DNA of 64,000 nt. Origin: Melitaea cinxia. Lineage: Eukaryota; Arthropoda; Insecta; Lepidoptera; Nymphalidae. Of this stretch, positions 1-10,899 are shown one piece after another. The stretch is taken from NCBI RefSeq assembly GCF_905220565.1, contig NC_059406.1, positions 11,542,001-11,606,000 of the forward strand. The letters run 5' to 3'. Position numbers and translations under genes: made by a program. Every line of letters starts with the position of its first letter. The stretch's first letter is position 1. The notes under the pieces are model-generated. The model worked only from the letters and a program-made list of their open reading frames with translations, was not told where the DNA came from and did no database searches.

Positions 1-600
1 ACAGGAACATTAAAAAAAGAGAAAAAATAACATACTGACTAAAGTGCAAAGGCGGTCGGTCTTATCATTGATAGTGATTTCTTACAGACAACCCGTCTTT
101 AAAGGAAACAGAAATAATGATCACATACAACAAAGATAGCTTTTAATTTGATTTACTTTAAACAATAGTAATAGCCCAAAAGATTTACGACAGCAAAAAA
201 AAAACAACGACACCAGTAGAGAAACTGTAGCTAGCAATCTAAATACAATTTAATTGCTATAATGGTTTCTTTAGAAAAAAAATTGTGAAGGTTAGATGTG
301 TGTAAATATTTTTAATTTAAGAAAAAAGTAATAAAATGGTTTAGCTGACTAGTTATATAAAAACAACGCATGGAATAAATCGGAAATGGAAAAATTTGAC
401 TACATAATATGTATGACTTATACTATTAAAACCGTGTTAATTATATGCTATGTATATGTAATAAAGATAAAATTTGGCAGGAAGGTAGTTTATAATTAGT
501 AAATGTTCACTCAGAACGGAATTTTTGATAGGGCCTGATTAAAGGCGTCTAAGGTCTCACAGGTTTCTATTAAAGTCCTTCATTTTTTTCATCATTTAAA
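1..600. other. AT-rich non-coding DNA, nothing recognised
   Basis: No exon-like frame, RNA gene or recurring element was seen. The sequence is A/T-rich with scattered poly-A runs. Confidence 0.5.
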
Positions 601-617
601 ATTACCTACGACTACTG

Positions 618-925
618 TAGTAAAGAGTATAGCCACCCCCTCTCTTCCCTTGGGTGTTGTAAGAGGTGACTAAGGCATAACACAGTTCCGCTACCACCTT
701 GGAACGGCAGGATAACCATCCAACTGCTGCTGGCTTTGAAATACACAGGCCGAAGACGCAGCAGCGTCTTGGGTGCGACAAAGCTAGCACTGCGGTCACC
801 AACCCGCCTGCCCAGCGTGGTGACTATGGGCAAAACACATGAGTTTACATCATTTTTCGGCACGAACTTGTGGAAGCCTATGACCAGCAATGGTCTGTAA
901 TAGGCTGAAATGATGAAATGATGAC
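618..925 (+). repeat. R3 repeat, near full-length copy
   Basis: This is a member of a dispersed family seen at least seven times in the window. It has a GC-richer body (GTCACCAACCCGCCTGCCC core) and ends in a tail resembling CCAGCAGTGGACTG...AGGCTG followed by ATG-type microsatellite. The tail matches the 3' end of the LINE fragment at 13472-13965, so the family is probably a SINE mobilised by that LINE, or LINE-derived. Here the tail is slightly decayed (GACCAGCAATGGTCTG). Open frames on the minus strand across this copy are not genes. Confidence 0.75.
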
Positions 926-1210
926 TAAAAATACCTAAATATGGTTTGAAAAGACCTAAAGGAAAACTGTTTTCGCACGACTGTGTACCGAACCATAAAT
1001 GTGGTATATACAAAAAGGTCTTAAATAATTTTAATATAATGATGAAGGGTGAGTAAACCGCGATAAAATCCGAAAGGGTCGTTTTGTTGTTATGAGTGAA
1101 ATACGCGTAAATATTAGAAAACAATAAAGAATAGGGTATTAAATAAAAACAGTTGTTTGATCCTTACAGTAGTTACTTAAACCATATGTAAAGGGAAGTC
1201 ACAGAAAATA

Positions 1211-1822
1211 ATTGTGTTTGCTCGCAAACGAAAAAAAAACCGACTTCAATTACATCGACAAGTAATACAACGTAGATCGACGAAAAAATAGTCAAGCAAC
1301 TACGCGTTGTCAAAGATTACTCAAAAAGTAGTTATCAGATCTCGATAAAATTTATATGTGACCACATGATAAACATCAGCTTTCGATTAAATTAAAAATT
1401 ATCAAAATCGATACACCCAGTAAAAAGTTATTACGGATTTTCGAGAGTTTCCCTCGATTTCTCTGGGATCCCATCATCAGATCCTGGTTTCCTTATCACG
1501 GTACCACACTAGGGATATCCCTTTTCCAACAAAAAAAGAATTATCAAAATCGGTACATCCAGTAGAAAGTTATGCGGTATAATACAACGTAGGTCGACGA
1601 AAAAAGCGTCAAGTAAAAACGCATTATTAGATATAACTCGAAAAGTAGTTGTTAGATCTCAAATAAATTTAAATGGGACCAATTGGCACACACCACCTTT
1701 CGATTAAAACAAAATTTGTCGAAATCGGTCCACACGGTCAAAAGTTCTGATGTAACATACATAAAAAAAAAAAAAATACAGTCGAATTGAGAACCTCCTC
1801 CTTTTTTGGAAGTCGGTTAAAA
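1211..1822 (-). repeat. R1 element (AACCGACTTC ends), full length
   Basis: This is a roughly 600-bp non-autonomous element with more than ten copies or fragments in the window. In plus orientation it starts AACCGACTTCC and ends near GAAGTCGGTT followed by the small palindrome GTTTGCGAGCAAAC, so the ends carry short inverted repeats. This copy is reversed: it begins with GTTTGCTCGCAAAC at about 1215 and ends AGTCGGTT near 1818. There is no coding capacity. The class is unresolved; it could be a MITE, fold-back or Helitron-like element. Confidence 0.75.
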
Positions 1823-1959
1823 ATTGTTTACGGATAAGAAAATTTTTACGATCGAGCAATGTTTTAACAAACGAAATGACCGTATTTATGCTCAAAAGTT
1901 CTAAGCAAGGTTCCCAATTAGTCAACAGAGTACAACGTGGGCATTGTCCGACTTTAGTG

Positions 1960-2325
1960 ATGATTTGGTGAGGTGTTAGCGATGAAGGAGTGACCGAGCC
2001 ATATTTTTGTGTAAAAGGTCAAACATAAAACATTGGCACAAGTGTATCAAGATATGGTTTCTTAAGAAGGTAGTTAAACCGTAACCGTAACAACACAACA
2101 TCCACCCAATCTTGGTGGCCCGATCTTTATCCGCTGGATTATTATTTATGGTCAGTTTTAGAGAGTATTGCTTGTTCTAAATGTCATGATAATTTGGAGT
2201 CCCTAAAACAATCTATATGATTGGCAGTGAAGAATTCTCCAATGCAAAGAGTACGTGTTTCTATTGATAACTAGCCTCAACGTTTGAAGGACTGTATTGC
2301 AGTCAATGGAGATCATTTCGAATAA
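1960..2325 (+). pseudogene. Degenerate Tc1/mariner-type transposase relic
   Basis: Translating across frameshifts gives an opening resembling VMVWGGVSDEGVTE (here MIW-stop-GVSDEGVTEPYF). Further on comes WWPDLYPLDYYLWSVLE and then a C-terminal RLKDCIAVNGDHFE followed by a stop at 2323-2325. The order and spacing match the C-terminal half of Tc1/mariner superfamily (IS630-like, DD34-37D) transposases, with the third acidic residue in the DLYPLDYYLW stretch. The segment that should hold the second catalytic Asp (QQDSAPAH-type motif) is missing, apparently by deletion near 2085-2100. In-frame stops and frameshifts make it dead. Confidence 0.7.
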
Positions 2326-2339
2326 GCTTTATATATTTT

Positions 2340-2799
2340 TAATGGCTTTATATTAATGTACTAAACTGTAATAGTAATAAATGTTACGTAAAATAGAAGA
2401 CTTTTTTTGGTAACAATATTTGGAGCAAGACTATGTATAATGATTGTACACTACTTTAGCACCCCTTTGTAAATATTATCAATTTTTACGCGAGCGAAAC
2501 CGCGAAAACTGCTAGTTATAATAAAAATGTTCTAAGAACTTTTTTACGAATGAAAATTTATACTGCTTACAAGTTATAACAAGTTTTGGAGATTCACAAA
2601 TTATTTGTAACATTATTAAATTTAATTGACTCCGATTAGTTTCGTTTTTGATTGTTACAGGAGTTTGTAAATTGAACTTTAATAGGCTAATGTGTTACTT
2701 CTCATTCACAGTGCCTAATAACTTCATATGAAAATTAATATTTAATTCGTTATTCATGTGTTTCACGTATTATTTTTATCTATTTATTTATTGGTTTTT
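2340..2799. other. AT-rich non-coding DNA with a TE scrap
   Basis: Only a small decayed scrap near 2490 (GCGAGCGAAACCGCG) recalls transposable-element ends; a similar scrap is at about 60655. Nothing else was recognised. Confidence 0.4.
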
Positions 2800-2855
2800 T
2801 ATGACCAGCAGTGGACTGCAACAGGCTGAACTGACTGACTGACGGACTGACTAAC
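2800..2855 (+). repeat. LINE/R3 3' tail fragment
   Basis: ATGACCAGCAGTGGACTG followed by AGGCTGAACTGACTGACTG is the recurrent 3' tail of R3 and of the LINE at 13472-13965, here without its body. Confidence 0.6.
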
Positions 2856-2919
2856 TTATTTGTGTTTAAGATCGGTCGGTTCATGTATTACGATTACTAT
2901 CGGTGTTACTTTTCGAAAA

Positions 2920-2958
2920 TACCCAAGAATGAAATTATGTGTATTTCATTCTTGGGTA
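2920..2958. repeat. Short perfect inverted repeat
   Basis: Arms of 16 bp (TACCCAAGAATGAAAT and its exact complement) are separated by a 7-nt spacer. It is not associated with a recognised element. Confidence 0.7.
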
Positions 2959-3154
2959 AACTTTCTGTAATAATATTATTTTTTATAATAATGCTAATGA
3001 GTTTTTTTCTTGGTTTGATATTTGAACTCGGCGTAATAGAATTAAAAATGCAATTTCAACTATATATTGGCTTTTATCTTATTACTTAACAAATATTCTA
3101 GGCTCTATGTACATATGTAAATTTATATTTATGTATGTTCGGGAATGACTACGT

Positions 3155-3298
3155 CAGTTATGAACCAATTTTGATAATTCTTTTTTCGGTGGAGAGGAGC
3201 TATCTCAAGTGTGGTACCATGATAAGAAAACCAGGATCTGACCATGGAATCCCAGAGAAATCGAGGGAAACTTTCAAAAATCGTAGTGACGACTAGGG
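3155..3298 (+). repeat. R1 element, internal fragment
   Basis: This matches the middle of R1 in plus orientation (GGTACCATGATAAG...CCAGGATCTGA... AGAAATCGAGGGAAACTTTC). Both ends are missing. Confidence 0.65.
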
Positions 3299-3299
3299 C

Positions 3300-4965
3300 G
3301 TTTGTTAAGTTTTTTTCATCTATTTGCGTTGTTACTTGTCATTCATAACATTCTAAACACTTATTAACGTAGCCCTCATCTTGCAAGTATAAGGGAAAAG
3401 GAAAGTTTTCATTCATACAAAAACTTATTACGCTTCGCAGATTTACAATCGTTGTTCCTTCACTCAAGAAAAAATCGGTATAGATTGTACAGCTTTGTGC
3501 TAATTTGAATCGCCTACATGCCAAATTATATTGCCAACAACTCAGTAGTTTCAGAATTAAAAATTATTTATCAAAATTCCATTCGTCCATCAAATACATA
3601 TTTCTAAAAATAAAAAGACTAAATAGAACAAACAATTTATTGAAATTGTTAAGTCGTTATAGCATCTAAATGTAAAACGTTTTACGTAACAAGGAACGCA
3701 TTCACACACGTAAACTTATTAGACGCCTAATTTTAACTCAAACATTCCTTGTTATCGCTCCAAGAGTCGGAAGTTTGAGTCATCTCGCGTCAAAATGATC
3801 GCTCATATGAGAAGCAAGGCCAGAGCAACGTGACTCATCTTACCATTCACCCGGGACAAATGCGACTAAAATGATGCCAACTCGCTACAATACAAACTTT
3901 CCTTTGTGCTTTTTATCTGTGCTAATATTATCTGCGGATTTGGTTTGTATGCTTGAACACTGCATCTTAATAAAGATTCATTTATGTATTATGAGCGTAT
4001 GACGATTGTGAATTTAAATTTTTAGTAATCACTGTTAATATGAACTTGGCTATAATCTTGTTCACATCGGATAAGCGTTCAGATGATTATCTTGAATCAA
4101 AAATAGATTACATCTTATAATATATTCTGGTCCTAAACAGTGTAATAACTTAGCAGTATATTATTATATGTATGTATAACCTTGATAAAGATAAATAGAA
4201 TAAAATTGTACAAGAAAAATAGCCATTCTAGATAACAAAAGTGCATTTAAAACTATCGTGTGTTGTTTCCGCTTGAAATAAAATGTAAAAAGATAGGTTA
4301 GAGGCAGCCAATTATATTTGTTTCGTTTACTACAGTCGTCCATCGTATAATTACTTAGTTATACTTGATGTGAAGATTCCCATTTTATTAGACTTGTAAC
4401 ACTATTCACATACATACCTAATTATATAAAGCTGCAATGTGCTCTTAGTAGTAGCTCGTAGAATTCCTAATAAATGAGAATAAAAATATGTAAACACATA
4501 CCGAGGACGATATTTAGGCCTTTTTTGTTTGAGTTTATATAATTTTTACAACTTCTTTGTATCGTAAGGTTCTTACCAGTAACTCTGTCCTAACTTTCTC
4601 CAACAAATTTTGTATTCAAATTAAATCTCTGGATTAATGTGGCAAGTGAAAGGCTATTTCCTAATTCTGACTCTGAAAATTTCCAAAACTAAAATTTATA
4701 ACCAATTGAATTCATTCTACGTCGTAGAATTCCAACAATTATTCAAATGCATTCATACTTTCACCCACAGCCTCTGTTTTATTTACTTAACCATTAGTTT
4801 CACGCTAACAAAAAAATATCTCACATTCTGGGTCAACACCTAAACCTTATAGACCATATTCAGTTATAAAAAAAGGATTACATGATCCTGTTCCCTTGCG
4901 AATTATGGGATAAAAGTTATATATGTTGCTACGTGACCTCCTTTATCTTAATTTAGATAATTTTG
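3300..4965. other. Non-coding DNA, nothing recognised
   Basis: Short open frames at 3339-3524 (-) and 4637-4843 (+) have no splice context, family motif or compositional support. No repeats shared with the rest of the window were seen. Confidence 0.4.
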
Positions 4966-5125
4966 TTTCCCCTATATAATGCTTCACAACTTTCTCTATC
5001 TTCCAGTGAAAAACCCATAAAAATCAGTTCAGCCGTTCCGGAGCTTAGGCCGGACAAACAGACCGCCCGGAAAAAAGACAAATAGACATAAATTTTAAAA
5101 TCGTTTGTTTGTGTTTTAGAATCGC
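4966..5125. repeat. Decayed TE remnant
   Basis: TCAGTTCAGCCGTTCCGGAG and the GGACAAACAGACCGCCCGG context resemble the common lepidopteran element 3' segment also seen near 26840 (TCGGCTTAGCCGTTCCG). The boundaries are unclear. Confidence 0.4.
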
Positions 5126-6155
5126 ACTTGAAAAAACACAGTTATTTTGAAATCACAGACAACACTTAAATTTTATTTACATGTATAGATGTGTAGATTT
5201 ATTTATCATATTCCACAATTTTAGTTTTCTTAATTTAATCCCAATTGAGTTTCTGACGCTATAAATTCTACATGTCTATCTCGATGAAACGAAACTCAAT
5301 TTTTGAAATCACATTATTAATATCGCCTGGGTCAAACTTTCACGCTTCGTTTAATTTTCTAATATGCCTTGAAACTGTCATCCATCCGTTTAATCAAAGG
5401 GGACATAATTGTTTGTTAATCGTTATGTAATATTATAAATTCGAAGCTATTTCAGTAAAGTAGTAATAGTAAATCCTATATTTTCATAACAAAACCACAG
5501 AACCAATTTGGGAATGCGGTATGTTCTCATTTAGTATAAAATATTGCATAATAGCGATTAAAACTCATCGAGGACCATTAAATATTTTATAATATGTGCT
5601 TTTAATTCGCAACATATTCAAGTAAAATGCATCTCAATTTTCTCGCAGTATTTTGTTTAACAGCTTTAATACAACCGTACGAAATTGGAACGTTTATCTC
5701 AAATGGTTATTAACCTTCATAAAATCGCGCTCTGGCTTCGAATATTTAATACAGTCTTTGACATTGAAAGCTTGTGTAGCTATTAGTGGATCTTGATCGA
5801 ATATTCTGAGCAGAACTTCAGTATACATATTTCTGGTGTTAGTTTCTGAATACGAGGTAACAGATCACATTTATAATTTCGACTATTCTGTAACAAATAT
5901 CAAAATACCTATTGATTATTATGTATTTTATTGTAAATATCATTTCCTTTAATAGAAGTTAATTATATTATATTCTATTAAGGTTCATACTCCTAGCTGA
6001 AAATATTTTTTGGTTTACAGCATTAAGTGCGTTTTTCGATCAGCTATTTGATATCAAAGTATCCTCGGTCTGATCTGAGACAGCCTATTTAATCCCCACT
6101 GCTGGGTATATACATCTTTATCCACATAATCATAGAACTCTCTTCTCAATTCTCT
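5126..6155. other. Non-coding DNA, nothing recognised
   Basis: AT-rich sequence. A scrap at about 6090 (CCCCACTGCTGGGTATA) looks like an old TE tail. Confidence 0.4.
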
Positions 6156-6159
6156 ACTT

Positions 6160-6369
6160 TTATAATTTTTGTCTGGGTGTCTGTTTGTTCCGGCTAATCA
6201 CTGACACGGATCGAGCGATTTTGACGAGACATTCACTAGCAGATATCTGATGTAATAAGAAGTAACTTAGGCTACTTTTATCTTATTATTTTTATTTATA
6301 GCTCTGCAAACTAAACTGTAACTATTTTGTTAAATTGCACGCGGACTAAGTCGCGGGTACAGCTAGTCG
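6160..6369 (+). repeat. R5 element, 3' part
   Basis: R5 is a dispersed element with a TCTG-rich stretch, a TTTGTTCCGGCTAATC segment, and a 3' end close to CGCGGACGAAGTCGCGGGCACAGCTAGT. Copies also lie near 7556, 15636, 29505 and 31095. This copy starts inside the element. Confidence 0.65.
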
Positions 6370-6694
6370 AAAATAACAATACGTCTAAACGTCAACTAAT
6401 ATATCGCATTACCAATTTACTATGCCTATGTACTTAATACACATATCAAAACCAGATGATGTATGAGATGAGCTTTCAGCTGGTTCTAATACATCTATAT
6501 TATCTAAAGAGAATAACATTATCCTATTTTCTATGGAAACCAAATATTTTTTAAATTAATTTCTTACACAATACGAATAAATGCGAAAATTAAATAAGTC
6601 TTTAGCATAGAAAAGTTTTCGGCAGTCTTTATCGAAAAACAAAGCCATTTTTAAAATGTTACAAGAAAATTATTTAATTTAATACATAGTAACA

Positions 6695-7002
6695 ATCTAA
6701 GGTTTTTAAGATTTTACCCTTAATGTACTTAGAACTTTTTGAATATTATCATCACCTATAAACATTAACAATTTTATTAAAACTCGGATATTTTTCATCT
6801 AAGGTTTTTAAGATTTTACCCTTAATGTACTTAGAACTTTTTGAATATTATCATAACCTATAAACATTAACAATTTTATTAAAACTCGGATATTTTTCAT
6901 CTAAGGTTTTTAAGATTTTACCCTTAATATACTTAGAACTTTTTGAATATTATCATAACCTATAAACATTAACAATTTTATTAAAACTCGGATATTTTTC
7001 AT
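6695..7002. repeat. 102-bp tandem repeat, three copies
   Basis: The unit beginning CTAAGGTTTTTAAGATTTTA starts at 6697, 6799 and 6901, exactly 102 bp apart, and the array stops at 7002. The copies differ at only a couple of positions (for example TCATCACC versus TCATAACC, and AATGTACTT versus AATATACTT), so it is a recent expansion. The unit is 75-80% A/T and has no open frame or CRISPR-like spacer structure. Confidence 0.9.
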
Positions 7003-7550
7003 AATGTACGAAATCTTTCCATTTCATTAGAAGTTTTGGTAAACAAAACAGGTGAGTACGTACAATCAAAAACTCTAAATACAATTGTTTAGGTTTAACC
7101 GTCGTGTTTCCTTTATAACGAGGAGATAAATGACACTACGTTAAATCGTATCATCAATAACCCTAGACGTAATCCTTTGTAGAACAGCACACTTTGAATA
7201 CACTCACTAAAAACAGAAATAGACCAGTAATAGACTAATAGAAAATACTATAATTGTACCACTTACAGATGACGAAAGTTCCATTATAAAAAACGATTGC
7301 GTGTTTGATTTTATTTTAAAATGAAGACTAATATTTCTTACTGGTCAGATGCTTTGTTAGCTAACTATACCTTAAAGAGCGTAAGTCTATCGTTTAAGTT
7401 TACATTCTAATATAATACTAATATTATATCTTCAAATAATGTATTATATTATGTCTTCAAATTATAATGTAGTATGTCACCAAGTGTTTTTTTATTTATT
7501 TAACTTATTTATAAATTAATTTAACAGAAACAAATAGATATCTCTAATAT
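7003..7550. other. Non-coding DNA, nothing recognised
   Basis: AT-rich sequence with no exon, RNA gene or window repeat detected. Confidence 0.4.
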
Positions 7551-7555
7551 ATACA

Positions 7556-7893
7556 AATAAATAAAATTGGAGTTTCTATTTGTAATATTCAAATAACGGT
7601 TTTTAACTAAATGCATGGATGTACACACGGTACATATACCAAAATGATATTTTTTTACAATTTTTGCCTATTTGTCTGTTTATCTGTCTATCTGTCTGTC
7701 TGTCTGTCTGTTTGTTCCGGCTAATCTCTGGAACGACTGGACCGATTTTGAAGGGACTTACACTGGCAGATAGTTGATAAGGAGTAACTTAGGGTACTTT
7801 TATGTTTTTTAAATATTTATTTTATAACTCTGCGAACTGAACAATAACTTTTTTGTTAAATTCCACGCGAACGAAGTCGCGGGCACAGCTGTA
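7556..7893 (+). repeat. R5 element, long copy
   Basis: This copy contains the full order seen in R5: TGGAGTTTCTATTTGTAATA, a (TCTG)n-like run near 7680-7712, TTTGTTCCGGCTAATCTC, the ACTGGACCGATTTTGA segment, and the 3' end GTCGCGGGCACAGCT. Confidence 0.7.
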
Positions 7894-8115
7894 TTGAATA
7901 TATTAATATTACAAATGAGAATGTGAGTTTGTTTGTTACGCTTTCACGTGAAAACTACGTAACCAATCATCATGAAACTTTGTGCTCATTTTTTTGGAGT
8001 TATTAGCAGTAACATAGGATAATTTTAATAAAAAAAAAATGCGAGTGAAGGCACGAGTAAAAAGGTATTGTGACCCGGGCGCGAGTTAGGCTCACTACGT
8101 CACTGCCTCTATAAT
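7894..8115 (+). repeat. Dispersed repeat adjoining R5
   Basis: GTTTGTTTGTTACGCTTTCA, followed by a poly-A run and GACCCGGGCGCGAGTTAGGC, resembles another common lepidopteran non-autonomous element. Only one good copy is seen here. Confidence 0.45.
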
Positions 8116-9477
8116 TATGTTCATTCAAATAAATAATAATATGGCATGCAATAACATTAAAACAATATTATAAGAATAATATGTAGGTTTAAAATTGTCA
8201 TAATTTAATAATTTTATGTAGAAACAATATATAACACAACTACACAAAAAGCTGTTTTAAAATTTTTGCAATAAGCTTTTAATTGAATATTAATTGAATT
8301 ATAATTATTGAATTGAATAAACTTTGTTTCCAAAATATCCAGTTTATATTACTATTAATATAAAATATAGTATGATATTTTAAGTGGTAATGATTTATAG
8401 TGATCAGCAGATATTTATTTTGAGTCCAACCGTTGCCAGGTGTTGGCAACTCGTCAAGTATAAATCTTTCTAGTTTTAATTAAAATTTACGACGGAAATC
8501 GTCTCGAATACCTTATTATTTTCATATTTGGTTAAAATAACGTTAAATAACAGCCCATTGATGGTTTTATGTTAACAGAAATATTGTATTGAATAATAAA
8601 CTACAATAACAAATGTATTAAATCGTTGAAACAATAAAATATTTCGATAATGTCAATAAGAATACATTTTAATCTTTTATTTCATTTCAAATATCTTCAT
8701 ATGTGTTAAAATGTATGCTTAGGAATCGAAGATTAAATTATATTACAAATAGAAAACATTTTTATTTTTCTTTCCTTTTGTAAATTAATTCTTGTGTAAG
8801 TTAATATACACAAAATTTCATATAGACCAGTTTTTAAATATTTTGATTTTGAAAATATTGTTTTATAAAGCTTTTACTTTTTGTGAAATATTTATTTAAC
8901 AAAAAAATTTAACAAAACACTCACTTTATTAAATATTGTGAAGTTAACATAGTGTGTAGGTATGTTTATATTATCACAGCTTATTATAATACGAGTTATA
9001 GTATAATATGATTCACGTCAGGCTAGATTTTCTTTCTTTTGTTAGACTAATGCTTTTTCAAGTTTGACTCTTAACAAATTTATTAGTTTTCAATTTGTCC
9101 ATTTAAAACCATCATACCAAAATCATATATAATTTTTTGTAAGCAACTCACGAATCTTAAAAGTCTAGCTATCCACAAGCTTTTTAATATCACTGCTTTA
9201 TAATGTCATGCTAATCATTCTTAGAATAACGTTGATTGATTAAGAAATATGAACCTTGGTGTATCTCGACAAGATGTTTTTAGTAATACATATAAAGTTA
9301 TGTATTATAGCTTATAATCTATATAATTCATATTCTGAAGAATAGTTGAGTCATCGTTGACGTATATATGGATACCACAACAAGGAAATTTGCATCATAT
9401 AAATTAGCCGGTTCATTAATCTTTCTACAGTATTTGACTACTATATTTTTATTATTATATATTTTCAAATAAAGGTT
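8116..9477. other. Very AT-rich non-coding DNA
   Basis: No exon, RNA gene or shared repeat recognised. Confidence 0.4.
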
Positions 9478-9595
9478 AAACCGTCAACACGCATTGTAGC
9501 AGCGTGGTGGATTAAGCTCTGATCCTTCTCCTACACGGGGAAAGAGGCCTATGCCCAGTAGTGGGATATTACAGGCTGAAGCGTAAAGGTTAAAC
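9478..9595 (+). repeat. R4 SINE, 3' part
   Basis: CAGCGTGGTGGATTAAGCTC through GGGATATTACAGGCTGAAGC is the conserved 3' half of the tRNA-derived SINE that is complete at 16015-16370. The tRNA-like head is missing. Confidence 0.75.
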
Positions 9596-9621
9596 ATAAA
9601 GTGAAACAGCGCATAATATTT

Positions 9622-9900
9622 TTTTATACAAATTGGTCGAGAAATAATGGTACGGCTTACCTGGTAAGCGATTACCGTAGCTTATAGACGTCTGCAACAC
9701 CAGAAACAACGCAAGTGCGTTGCTGACCCTATCTCCAATTCCCCCCAGGAATTCTGGTTACCTTAATCACAAACAGGAACGCAACACTGCTTGAAAACAG
9801 TATAATTTTGCTGTGATCTTATGTGAGCTCCAAGTACTTCTCCAGTCGAGCTGCAACAGATTTTGAGCAGGATATTTCCTACTGTGCAATATAGTTAATG
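9622..9900 (-). repeat. R2 SINE-like element, reversed
   Basis: R2 is a roughly 260-bp family. Read in its own direction it runs from a start near GGAGCAGCCCGACTGGGG through CCTTACAGAAGA and GGCGTCTATAAGCTACGG to GTTTGCCGACCTA plus a poly-A tail. This copy is in reverse, with its poly-T tail near 9622. Confidence 0.7.
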
Positions 9901-10227
9901 AATGCTCGATTCATTGGTTTTTAGGTTTTGTTTTTTTTTTTGTTTTCTACATTTGGTGGAGAAAATAAAAGCACTGGCCCTATCAACAGAATTTATCTGT
10001 TCATGTATATTTTGCATAGCTAGATTAGTTCTGTATAATCACGAGATTGATATATGCGTCAAGATAATATATACCAAAGAAAGAATTAGTAAAGAAGTAG
10101 TAAGTGAAAGGGGAGAAGGAGACTTGAAAAAAGTTAATTTAAATTTTATTAATTTACTTTAATATATCAATATATACGACGATGATTAACCATATGGGAT
10201 TAGATCATAATTAATAATTCAAATAAA

Positions 10228-10492
10228 TTAAATATCTTGCCTCAAGCCCCGACTGGGGAAATACCTCGAACTTACAGAAAATTACAGCTTAATAATACTG
10301 CTTTCAAGCAGTTTTGTATTACTGTGATGAATAAGGTGACAATAGCTTCTGGGGGCGATAGGGGATAGGATCGTCAACGCGTTTGCGATGCTTCTGGTGT
10401 TGGAGGCGTCTATAAGCTACGGTAATCGCTTACCCATCAGTCGAGCCGTACGCTTGTTTGCCGACCTATAAAATAAAATAAAAAAAAAAACA
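10228..10492 (+). repeat. R2 SINE-like element with poly-A tail
   Basis: Forward copy: CAAGCCCCGACTGGGG at the start, GGCGTCTATAAGCTACGG in the middle, CTTGTTTGCCGACCTA and A-rich tail at about 10470-10492. It lies just upstream of the first visible exon of the Costars gene. Confidence 0.75.
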
Positions 10493-10750
10493 AAGAAAAT
10501 AGCTTCTCATTGAAACTGGAAGTTTCGGAAAGACTATTGACCTGCGAAAAGTGGTACTTGAGATTTATATAAATAGTAGTAATAAGTAATTAGTAATAAT
10601 TCAGCTTCTTAATAAAATATGATTCCAAATATTATATTATAAAAAATTACAAATTTATACAACTATATCCCATTTAGATCACTTTAATGGTAGTAAACAC
10701 GGAACGTTGCCAATTACCACATTAAATAAAAATAAATTATTTGCTCGTAG

Positions 10751-10887
10751 AGTTCGTCGTTAACGGATTTAATATCGACGTTCGACAACAAGGCGCAGGC
10801 GCACAGTGAACTACAGAAAATAACAGCATTCAGTGGGCATTTCGACAAGAACCTTAAACCAACATTTTCAAAGGATGAATATGGAAA
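10751..10887 (+). CDS. ABRA: Costars/ABRA-family protein, N-terminal coding exon
   Basis: The exon begins after ...GCTCGTAG and ends at a consensus donor GTAAGT (10888). Starting at 10751 in phase 0 it encodes SSSLTDLISTFDNKAQAHSE, then LQKITAFSGHFDKNLKPTFS, then KDEYGK, leaving two bases (AA) for the next codon. The next exon opens with G, giving K followed by PIPGSMTEYRG. That joint matches the region just before the Costars domain in insect ABRA-like proteins, with a helical segment followed by a Tyr-Gly-rich linker. An in-frame TAG at 10748-10750 and absence of any in-frame ATG mean the initiator lies in an earlier exon that I could not identify. The acceptor is weak, so the 5' boundary could shift by a few bases. 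The frame was overlooked as an ORF because it has no Met. Confidence 0.75.
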
Positions 10888-10899
10888 GTAAGTATATAC

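Noticed and set aside
612..1124. 170-codon minus-strand frame
   Set aside because: It runs through an R3 repeat on the antisense side, with no splice sites or family motif.
2862..3089. 75-codon hydrophobic plus-strand frame
   Set aside because: Ile/Phe/Leu richness follows from A/T content, and it overlaps a short palindrome. No signal, homologue or exon context.
6695..7002. Possible CRISPR-like direct repeats
   Set aside because: The three units are contiguous 102-bp repeats without unique spacers, in a eukaryotic genome.
9902..10162. 86-codon plus-strand frame near the Costars gene
   Set aside because: It lies between two R2 copies in opposite orientation. Composition is typical of chance frames and no motif was seen.
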